Below, piece after piece: positions 1 through 5,515 of a DNA stretch of 6,214 nt (its first letter is position 1; every line of letters starts with the position of its first letter). The notes below the pieces were generated by a model. That model saw only the letters and a program-made list of their open reading frames with translations. It searched no databases and was not told the DNA's origin. This stretch comes from Candidatus Njordarchaeum guaymasense (GTDB lineage Archaea > Asgardarchaeota > Njordarchaeia > Njordarchaeales > Njordarchaeaceae), in the NCBI GenBank assembly GCA_030587605.1, contig JAUQYT010000224.1:1-6214 (forward strand), read 5' to 3'. Made by a program: the position numbers and the translations under genes.

Positions 1-258
1 GTTGCCGGCATTCAGGTAGTCTTCTATCATTTTGTGCGTCCAGAGTTCAACTGGTTTTCCGAGAAGGCATCCAACGCATCTCCCTAGCCATCCTCCGTGG
101 ATCTTGTCAAGCATTCTCGGGTTGCTCAACTGGGTTGTGAGCTTCCTTGGTCCTTTGGGTCGGCTCTCCCTAATCGCATCTAGTACTCTTCTCGTCGCCA
201 TTAGCGAGGTCTTCTCTTTTTCTGTCAACGTTTTGGAAGGTACTAGCATATCCATCAT
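1..258 (-). CDS. ADP-ribosylglycohydrolase (DraG/ARH) family protein, N-terminal fragment
   Basis: The frame is open from a start at 258 to the window edge, giving the first 86 residues; the rest lies outside. Residues 51-71 carry the opening signature of the family, DKIHGGWLGR followed by CVGCLLGKPVE, and the next residues (LWTHKMIEDYLNAGN) match the long-form ADP-ribosylglycohydrolases often found near sugar-use genes. Known members are Mg-dependent hydrolases of ADP-ribose-protein or related N-/O-glycosidic bonds, but many long-form members have no tested substrate. The Mg ligands lie further on and cannot be checked. About 50 charged residues precede the domain. It starts 24 bases after the dehydratase stop, in the same reading frame, so the two are probably co-transcribed. 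ATG codons at 258, 255 and 249 compete; GAGG at 264-261 is 5 bases from the ATG at 255, which is better spaced than the 2 bases to 258. Family call is fairly sure, function unknown. Confidence 0.75.
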   Translation of the reverse strand, partial: MMDMLVPSKTLTEKEKTSLMATRRVLDAIRESRPKGPRKLTTQLSNPRMLDKIHGGWLGRCVGCLLGKPVELWTHKMIEDYLNAGN

Positions 259-282
259 CGCCTCTCTAGAAAACCGATCTGG

Positions 283-1947
283 TCACATTTTCGGCACTCT
301 CAGTATTGCTCCGTCGCTGGCTGATGTAGCGAGTGCGATGTACCTTGCGAGATATCCCTTGACCTTTCTAACGGGTGGTATCCACTTCTGAAGCCGTTTC
401 TCTATCTCTGGTTTAGTGACTAGCAAGTCTATTCGTCTCTTAGGTATGCTGTACGAGATCTTGTCGCCGTTCTCGACAACGGCTATTGGGCCTCCTTCAA
501 AGGCTTCAGGCGACACGTAACCTATCGCGGGACCTCTCGTTGATCCTGAGAAGCGACCGTCGGTGACAAGGGCGATATCGGAGTCGAGTCCCATGCCTAC
601 AAGCATAGAAGTTATCGCGTGCATCTCCCGCATCCCTGGACCACCTTTAGGTCCCTCGTAGCGTATCACTAGTACTGAGCCTTTCTCCACTTTCTCGTCT
701 ATCACTGCTTGTGTTGCTTCTTCCATCGAGTTGAACACGGTTGCTAAGCCCTCATGTTCCAGCATTGACGGGTTAACTGCTACCTGCTTCACGAGTGCTC
801 CTTTTGGCGCTAGGTTACCTTTCAGGACTGCCACTCCCCCCTCCTTGTGCACGGGATTGTCTAAGCGTCTTATTACTTCAGGTCTCTGGGTTCCCTCTAC
901 ACCCTCAACGTTCGCTTTTAGTGATTCGCCTGTGACTGTGATTGCATCCCACTTGATGAAGTTTGAGAGCTCCTTCAGTAGCGCTGGCATTCCTCCAGCC
1001 TCATCTAGGTCCTCAAGTGTATATTCGCCTGAAGGAACGATCGGGCATAGGTGTGGGATCCTTCTACCCATTCTGTCGAAGTCATTCAAGTCTAACTTGA
1101 TCCCAAGTTCATTTGCTATTGCTGGTAAGTGTAGACACGCATTGAGGGATCCACCGATGGCCATGTCCACAGCTAGGGCATTCTCAAACGCATCCCTCGT
1201 CATGATCTTCGAGGGGGTGACGTTCCTGGCAAGAAGCTCCAGAATCCTTTTTCCGCTTTCCTTTGCCAACCTTATCTTCCTGCTGCTAGTAGCGTGGGCA
1301 GTTGCACACCCGGGAAGTGACATTCCTAGGGTTTCTGTTATGCAGGCCATTGTGTTTGCCGTTGCCATCATCGCGCAGGATCCGGGTCCTGGGCAAGCTG
1401 AGTCTTCGATACACTGCAACTCCTCCACACTTATCTCGCCTTTTCTTGCCCTCCCTGAGTATTCGCGCATTTGCACCTCAGTGATTCTTTTGTCTCCGTA
1501 TCTTCCTGGAAGCATTGGTCCACCTGTGACGACAATTGCTGGGATATCCACTCTGGCTGCAGCCATTAAGTGTCCCGGTACGATCTTGTCGCACGATGAG
1601 ATCATGACCATCGCGTCGAACTGATGCGCTTGAACCATTACTTCAACTGTGTCTGCTATCAGGTCTCGGCTTGGCAGCGAGTACCTCATGCCAATGGTTC
1701 CTTGACATATGCCATCACAAATCGCCATTGTGTCGAACTCGAAGGGAGTTCCACCTGAACTCGTGATCCCAGCTTTGACGGCGTCTGCTAGGCTTCTCAG
1801 ATGGATGTGTCCGGGCACAATCTCACTGTAGGAATTTACAACGGCAACCCACGGCTTTGAGATATCTTCGTCTGTGAGTCCGAGTGACTTCAAGAGGGCT
1901 CTCTGGCCAGCGCGATCTACTCCGATTTTCATGGCATCGCTTCTCAA
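283..1947 (-). CDS. ilvD: IlvD/Edd-family dehydratase, dihydroxy-acid dehydratase-like
   Basis: This is a full-length 554-residue member of the iron-sulfur IlvD/Edd dehydratases, cytosolic enzymes that convert 2,3-dihydroxy acids to 2-keto acids. Classic IlvD makes the keto precursors of valine, leucine and isoleucine; relatives dehydrate sugar acids. Visible motifs are VPGHIHL (44-50, the E. coli IlvD-type form without the Cys of the PCNIHL class), CDGI with C78, SCDKIVPG with C119 and K121, CPGPGSC with C185 and C191, TANTM, GPKGGPGM (432-439) and the second signature DGRFSGSTRGPAIG with the expected catalytic S467. The start is TTG at 1947: it gives the family-typical MRSD opening, and an in-frame TAA at 1953-1951 rules out anything longer. 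No Shine-Dalgarno is seen upstream, so the mRNA may be leaderless. Oddities are GGSLN (265-269) where most members have GGSTN, and CQGTIGM where GH-E/G-GM is usual. Family is certain; substrate is open because the neighbours look catabolic. Confidence 0.88.
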   Translation of the reverse strand: MRSDAMKIGVDRAGQRALLKSLGLTDEDISKPWVAVVNSYSEIVPGHIHLRSLADAVKAGITSSGGTPFEFDTMAICDGICQGTIGMRYSLPSRDLIADTVEVMVQAHQFDAMVMISSCDKIVPGHLMAAARVDIPAIVVTGGPMLPGRYGDKRITEVQMREYSGRARKGEISVEELQCIEDSACPGPGSCAMMATANTMACITETLGMSLPGCATAHATSSRKIRLAKESGKRILELLARNVTPSKIMTRDAFENALAVDMAIGGSLNACLHLPAIANELGIKLDLNDFDRMGRRIPHLCPIVPSGEYTLEDLDEAGGMPALLKELSNFIKWDAITVTGESLKANVEGVEGTQRPEVIRRLDNPVHKEGGVAVLKGNLAPKGALVKQVAVNPSMLEHEGLATVFNSMEEATQAVIDEKVEKGSVLVIRYEGPKGGPGMREMHAITSMLVGMGLDSDIALVTDGRFSGSTRGPAIGYVSPEAFEGGPIAVVENGDKISYSIPKRRIDLLVTKPEIEKRLQKWIPPVRKVKGYLARYIALATSASDGAILRVPKM

Positions 1948-2044
1948 GATTTATTCGCATCCCGTTTGGAATATTGTGATAGATAGTGGTGAGAATAGTA
2001 ATATTTACTTTACTTGTTATCTTAGGTACGGCTGGTGTTGGAAC
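1948..2044. promoter_or_regulatory. Divergent intergenic promoter region between the dehydratase and TIM-barrel genes
   Basis: The only spacer here from which two genes diverge is 97 bases long and AT-rich. A near-palindromic AT block at 1999-2012 (taatatttacttta) is a candidate TATA box for either strand. On the plus strand it would place transcription start near 2028-2032, just before the GGTG ribosome binding site. On the minus strand it would give a leader of about 30 bases. A second AT block at 1970-1978 (aatattgtg) is about 25 bases from the dehydratase TTG and could drive a leaderless transcript. No clear operator repeat is seen. The assignments rest on spacing and base composition only. 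Confidence 0.4.
2034..2037 (+). promoter_or_regulatory. Ribosome binding site (GGTG) that decides the TTG start of the TIM-barrel gene
   Basis: GGTG lies 7 bases before the TTG at 2045. It is the same archaeal-type core used by the SDR and BKACE genes in this window, and supports a start at 2045 over upstream ATG codons inside the divergent gene. Confidence 0.55.
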
Positions 2045-2845
2045 TTGATTTTTGGGTTTGTTGCTTTTCCTCGCAAGCTCGAGGATTACCTGCAATGGGC
2101 TGCAGACAACGGTTTCACTCACATTGAGGTTGATGGCGGCATTCCGTCCAACTTTCCCGACCAGTTCTCTGATAGCAGAGTGAAATCTATTCGGGAACTA
2201 GCGGATCAGCTTGGAGTAACCTTGAGTTACCACACTTCCTACGCGGTGAACCTAGCCGATCCATACAAAGAGTTGAGAAACGCCGCGAATAATTTGATTA
2301 GAAAGTGCATCGAGTTGTCGGAGAAACTAGGGGCAAAATGGGTCACAGTACATCCAGGCTACAAGATCGGCTGGCCTGATCGAAAAAGTGAAAGAGTGTC
2401 TCTCTTCGTCGAATCTCTGCGGTTCCTACTGGACGTAGCGGAGAAACACGGTCTATCGATTGCTGTTGAGAACTTGAATAAGCTCCTAGTGGGGGAAATC
2501 TTCTATCTCGGAGACTGTTTCGATGAGTTGAACGAGATATTCTCGTCCTCAAGTTCTAGCCACCTCAAGATGACTCTAGACTTTGGACACGCTCACCTGG
2601 GCGAGGGAATTGAGAGACACTTCAAGACCTTCGCTGACAGAATCGTTTGCACGCATATCCATGATAATGAAGGACGGGGAGCCGATCAGCATCTTCCAGT
2701 GGGCAAGGGTAGCATAGACTGGAGAAACGTCTGCAACGTCATGAAGCGGGTGAATTACGGGGGTCCACTATGTTTCGAGGTCGACGCAGATGAATCAAAA
2801 ATAGATGGGATGAGGATAATAGAACATTACCTGAAACTCTCCTGA
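2045..2845 (+). CDS. Xylose-isomerase-like TIM-barrel protein (sugar phosphate isomerase/epimerase family)
   Basis: The product is 266 residues, the usual size for the AP-endonuclease-2/xylose-isomerase-like barrel family, whose members isomerise or epimerise sugars, or act as hydrolases or dehydratases, with a divalent metal. The barrel opens at once with MIFGFVAFPRKLEDYL. Likely metal or active-site residues sit at strand ends: H63, H103 in VTVHPG, E142 in AVENLN, D179 and H182 in TLDFGHAH, H206 in HIHDN, H216 in QHLPVGKGSIDW and E245 in CFEVD. E142, D179, H206 and E245 fit the four-ligand metal site of sugar isomerases. The frame is open back to 1874, but that stretch overlaps the 5' end of the divergent dehydratase and encodes unconserved sequence, so TTG at 2045 is preferred. 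It is the only plus-strand gene, converging on the FAH gene with a 24-base gap. Substrate is unknown; neighbouring genes suggest a sugar or sugar acid. A run of six serines (167-172) is probably a surface loop. Confidence 0.82.
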   Translation: MIFGFVAFPRKLEDYLQWAADNGFTHIEVDGGIPSNFPDQFSDSRVKSIRELADQLGVTLSYHTSYAVNLADPYKELRNAANNLIRKCIELSEKLGAKWVTVHPGYKIGWPDRKSERVSLFVESLRFLLDVAEKHGLSIAVENLNKLLVGEIFYLGDCFDELNEIFSSSSSSHLKMTLDFGHAHLGEGIERHFKTFADRIVCTHIHDNEGRGADQHLPVGKGSIDWRNVCNVMKRVNYGGPLCFEVDADESKIDGMRIIEHYLKLS

Positions 2846-2888
2846 AAAAGAATGACAACTGGGGAATGATTATTCTTTCTCTTCTCTG
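2846..2888. terminator. Possible T-rich termination zone between convergent genes
   Basis: The TIM-barrel and FAH genes converge with only 24 bases between stop codons. Downstream of the plus-strand stop is a pyrimidine-rich tract (2870-2888, inside the end of the FAH gene). Downstream of the minus-strand stop the complement reads ttctttttc (2852-2844). Archaeal termination often uses such T tracts. No stem-loop is evident. Confidence 0.3.
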
Positions 2889-3829
2889 ATGTAGTTCCTA
2901 AGTATACCTATCGACTCGATTTCAGCTTCTACCACATCTCCAGGTCTTAGTAGTTTAGGTGTCGGTTTCGCGTAGACTCCGACGCCGCCAGGTGTGCCAG
3001 TTGATATCACGTCTCCGGGCTCCAAGGTCATGAAAGCTGAGACGAAGGCTACGATGTACGGAATTCTGAAGATCATGTTTCCGGTTAAACTATCCTGTCT
3101 CATCTCGCCATTAACTCTCAGCTGGAGTCTCAGACTATGTGGATCTCGTATTTGGTCCTTGAGTACAAGGCATGGACCCATGGGCGCAAAAGTGTCAAAG
3201 CTTTTGCCTCTGAAAAACTGTTTGTCACCGAATTGGATATCCCTTTCAGATATGTCGTTGAGAATGGTGTATCCAGCAATGTAATCGTATGCTTCATTTT
3301 CATTGATTCTCCTGCACTTCTTACCCATGACTACGGCAAGCTCAGCCTCGTAGTCCAGACTCTTCGTCGTCTTGGGGTATATTACAGCGTCCTCTGGACC
3401 CACTATGGAAGTCCATGGTTTGGTGAAGAGTCTAGGGTTCTCCGGGGGTGAGTGCCGTCCTTCCTTTGCGTGGTCTGGGTAGTTCACTGCGAGGCAAATG
3501 ATGTTTTTGGGAGTGTGAGGGATAGGGGCGCAGAGTTTGACATTCTCAACGTTGTATGCGACAACTTTCCTACCTTTTCTGAATTTGAATACTCCTTTCC
3601 TGATTTCTCTCTCAACCGCTGAGAACAAGTTGATTGCTTTCTTGGTATATGTGTCACCGAGTATGAGAAGCTTCACTAGATCCGGTGGGATGACTTTGAT
3701 TGCTTCTGCTTCAGTGAGACTCTTATGTGATGCGTAGGCGGAAGTAAGGTCAACGACAATTTTGTCTTCTACGAGTGCGCCCAGCCGTTGGTCGCCCGTT
3801 AGCGTTGGTTTGAAGGTTACTAGCTTCAA
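2870..3829 (-). CDS. Fumarylacetoacetate hydrolase (FAH) family protein, probable diketo-acid hydrolase or related
   Basis: The 319-residue product has the family's normal layout: a variable N-terminal region (1-100) then the FAH fold. Family members cleave or decarboxylate 2,4-diketo acids, isomerise homoprotocatechuate products, or hydrate 2-oxopent-4-enoate, using Mg or Mn. Key features are NYPDH with H120, the metal pair E161 and E163 in DYEAEL, D192 in NDISERD, the substrate-loop K209 in GKSFDTFAPMGP, and STGTPGGVG (276-284). All catalytic and metal positions expected of an active enzyme appear present. The start is TTG at 3829: it gives the typical MKLVTFKP opening, has AGAGG 8 bases upstream, and an in-frame TAA lies five codons before it. 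It follows the BKACE gene by 15 bases and is the last gene of the operon. Together with the SDR upstream and the dehydratase on the left, it suggests a 2,4-diketo-3-deoxy sugar acid as substrate, but other FAH-family reactions fit equally well from sequence alone. Confidence 0.88.
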   Translation of the reverse strand: MKLVTFKPTLTGDQRLGALVEDKIVVDLTSAYASHKSLTEAEAIKVIPPDLVKLLILGDTYTKKAINLFSAVEREIRKGVFKFRKGRKVVAYNVENVKLCAPIPHTPKNIICLAVNYPDHAKEGRHSPPENPRLFTKPWTSIVGPEDAVIYPKTTKSLDYEAELAVVMGKKCRRINENEAYDYIAGYTILNDISERDIQFGDKQFFRGKSFDTFAPMGPCLVLKDQIRDPHSLRLQLRVNGEMRQDSLTGNMIFRIPYIVAFVSAFMTLEPGDVISTGTPGGVGVYAKPTPKLLRPGDVVEAEIESIGILRNYIREEKE

Positions 3830-3837
3830 CTCATTGG

Positions 3838-3842
3838 CCTCT
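3838..3842 (-). promoter_or_regulatory. Ribosome binding site (AGAGG) of the FAH-family gene
   Basis: AGAGG on the minus strand ends 8 bases before the TTG start at 3829. It sits between the BKACE tandem stop codons (TGA TAA, 3847-3842) and the FAH start, sharing its first base with the second stop. Confidence 0.5.
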
Positions 3843-3844
3843 TA

Positions 3845-4654
3845 TCATCGTAGACCGATTATTCTTCTGGCTTCACTTGGGTCAGCTACATCTCTGCCCA
3901 TTTCCTTGCTCATCTTCACCAACTTCTCGACTAGCTGGGCGGTATTCTTAGCTGGGACACCTTTCTTCACATATGGGTAGTCTTCGGTCCCGACGCGCAC
4001 GTTTCCGCCATCGACTATTGAGAGGACTGCGATCTTTTGTTGCTCCGGTCCCATCACGCTGATCGCGAAGACCGAATTTGGTGGGAGGTACTTGACTCTA
4101 TAGAAGTACTCTTCGGCAGTCGGGGGACTCCATGTTCCGCCAGGCCAGCCGAAGAACAGCGTTTGATAGTGAGGTGGGTCAAGTAGTTTCTTCTTTATCA
4201 AGTAATTCAGGTTCCATATTGAGCCAGTGTTCCAGACTTCCCACTCGGGCTTTATTTTGGTTGCCTTGCATTTCTTGCAGTACTCTTCAAGTTCTTCGCG
4301 TGGGTGTAATCTGTGGAAGTCTTTTCCAGTGAAGGCTTCGTCGTGATGATTCAGTATTATCGAGATCATGTCAGGCTTGTTTTCGAAGATCTCTTTACGG
4401 TCTTCAATGGGCTGGCTCGACATTCCGGCCTGAACAATGATGTCGCACTTCTCCCGAATTCCGCTTATTGTTTCCCTCCATCCACCAACGCCATGTATGT
4501 GTGCGATGCTTGCTCCGGCTTCGTAGCACTTTACAACTTCATCTACTATCTCGTCTGCTGTCTTGGGGTAGTTAGTTAATTCAGGGTTAATCCAAGAGAA
4601 GTTTGGTGTCGCCGTCACAATGAGTTCCTCAATCTCATTCTTCTTTGATGACAT
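3845..4654 (-). CDS. Beta-keto acid cleavage enzyme (BKACE, DUF849 family)
   Basis: The 269-residue product belongs to the BKACE family, whose founding member is 3-keto-5-aminohexanoate cleavage enzyme of lysine fermentation. Characterised members condense a beta-keto acid with acetyl-CoA and split it to acetoacetate and a new acyl-CoA, using Zn. Visible are ATPNFSW near the start (15-21), the Zn-binding HIH motif (H52, H54) after GASIA, the FFGWPGGTW segment (167-175), and GGNVRVGTED (216-225) with R220 and E224, which match the catalytic Arg and third Zn ligand. HIH is followed by GVGGW rather than the common (V/A)RD, and the common GGH is GGN, so substrate range may differ. Start choice: ATG at 4654 has GGTGA 8 bases upstream and gives the usual length. 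ATG at 4669 and a GTG at 4717 overlapping the SDR by 16 bases are alternatives. It lies 47 bases after the SDR and ends in tandem stops TGA TAA, 15 bases from the FAH gene. Family is confident, substrate unknown. Confidence 0.87.
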   Translation of the reverse strand: MSSKKNEIEELIVTATPNFSWINPELTNYPKTADEIVDEVVKCYEAGASIAHIHGVGGWRETISGIREKCDIIVQAGMSSQPIEDRKEIFENKPDMISIILNHHDEAFTGKDFHRLHPREELEEYCKKCKATKIKPEWEVWNTGSIWNLNYLIKKKLLDPPHYQTLFFGWPGGTWSPPTAEEYFYRVKYLPPNSVFAISVMGPEQQKIAVLSIVDGGNVRVGTEDYPYVKKGVPAKNTAQLVEKLVKMSKEMGRDVADPSEARRIIGLR

Positions 4655-4662
4655 GCTCAAAT

Positions 4663-4667
4663 TCACC
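4663..4667 (-). promoter_or_regulatory. Ribosome binding site (GGTGA) that decides the BKACE start
   Basis: GGTGA on the minus strand lies 8 bases before the ATG at 4654. It overlaps the last base of the alternative ATG at 4669, which makes that upstream start less likely. Confidence 0.55.
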
Positions 4668-4701
4668 ATCCTTTTGCTGGGAGTTGGAATGAGCCGCTTC
4701 T

Positions 4702-5478
4702 TTATCTGGCTGCCCACCCTCCGTCAATCAGAATATCTGCTCCTGTCATGTAAGACGAATCATCAGTTGCCAAGTATAGAATTCCGGTCGCTATCTCCTC
4801 AGGTTTAGCCCATCTGCCCATGACTCCCTGTGCTTCAAATTCCTTCTTGAGGTCTTCCGGATCCATGTTGCGCTGCTTTGCTTGTTTCGCGACGTCGCTT
4901 CGGAGCATGGGGGTGTCAGTTGCGCCAGGGCTAATGCTGTTAACGCGAATGTTGTACGGAGCCAGATCCAGTGCGAGAGCTCTTGTCATTGCGAGTGCGC
5001 CTGCCTTCGAGGCGCAGTAGAGTGAGTGGTTCACTTGCCCCACGTGTGCTGCAATTGAAGCCAAGTTTACTATGACACCTGATCTCTCCTTTTTCATATA
5101 TGGAACGACATACTTGCAGCAGAGAAATATCCCCTTTACATTAGTTCTGAAGAGCAAGTCGAAGTCGTCTTCACTATAGTCATCCAGCGATCCGACTCTG
5201 ACGACTCCTGAGTTGTTTATGAGTATGTCGATCTTTCCATATTTCTCAATTGTTCTCCTCACCATGTTCTGGACTTCGGCTGAATTCGAGACGTCAGTTT
5301 TGATGAAAAGAACATCGCCTTTTTCTTTCTTGATGAGCATCGAAGTTTCTTCGCCGCCAGAGATATCTATGTCTGCGATTACGACATTGGCACCTTCCTT
5401 GGCAAAGAGAACTGCAGCTGCACGCCCTATGCCTGAAGATCCTCCCGTGATGATGGTGACTTTGTTTCTTAACTTCAT
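4702..5478 (-). CDS. Short-chain dehydrogenase/reductase (SDR, classical type)
   Basis: The 258-residue product is a complete classical SDR, an NAD(P)-dependent soluble oxidoreductase of alcohol or keto groups. The Rossmann nucleotide site is TGGSSGIG (11-18). ADID at 35-38, at the end of the second strand, favours NAD over NADP because of the acidic residue D36. The structural NNSG (88-91, usually NNAG), N113, S141 in NLASIAA, Y154 and K158 in YCASKAG, and SPGATDTPM (183-191) complete the N-S-Y-K catalytic set. The C-terminus ILIDGGWAAR is typical of FabG-like and sugar-alcohol or sugar-acid dehydrogenases. The ATG at 5478 has GGTGA 6 bases upstream. It sits between the M24-like gene (37 bases) and BKACE (47 bases) in one operon. 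Next to the FAH-family gene and the dehydratase it could be a 2-keto-3-deoxy sugar acid 4-dehydrogenase; it could also make the beta-keto acid used by BKACE. SDR sequence alone does not fix the substrate. Confidence 0.9.
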   Translation of the reverse strand: MKLRNKVTIITGGSSGIGRAAAVLFAKEGANVVIADIDISGGEETSMLIKKEKGDVLFIKTDVSNSAEVQNMVRRTIEKYGKIDILINNSGVVRVGSLDDYSEDDFDLLFRTNVKGIFLCCKYVVPYMKKERSGVIVNLASIAAHVGQVNHSLYCASKAGALAMTRALALDLAPYNIRVNSISPGATDTPMLRSDVAKQAKQRNMDPEDLKKEFEAQGVMGRWAKPEEIATGILYLATDDSSYMTGADILIDGGWAAR

Positions 5479-5484
5479 CAGGCT

Positions 5485-5489
5485 TCACC
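5485..5489 (-). promoter_or_regulatory. Ribosome binding site (GGTGA) of the SDR gene
   Basis: GGTGA on the minus strand sits 6 bases before the ATG at 5478, at standard archaeal spacing. Confidence 0.6.
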
Positions 5490-5515
5490 TACAAAATACA
5501 TGGATCTCTTCTTCT

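Noticed and set aside
32..391. Plus-strand open frame of 119 codons with a hydrophobic stretch at the left edge
   Set aside because: It is antisense to the ADP-ribosylglycohydrolase fragment and to the dehydratase 3' end, both with recognisable protein motifs.
731..1624. Long plus-strand open frame of 297 codons inside the dehydratase gene
   Set aside because: It lies wholly antisense to a well-supported IlvD-family gene, matches no family I recognise, and arises from the codon pattern of the true gene.
1823..2122. Minus-strand open frame across the divergent promoter
   Set aside because: It overlaps both the dehydratase 5' end and the TIM-barrel gene in other frames and has no recognisable motif.
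4655..4717. GTG start at 4717 for BKACE, overlapping the SDR gene
   Set aside because: The extra 21 residues are unlike the family N-terminus, and a well-spaced GGTGA precedes the ATG at 4654. It is not fully excluded.
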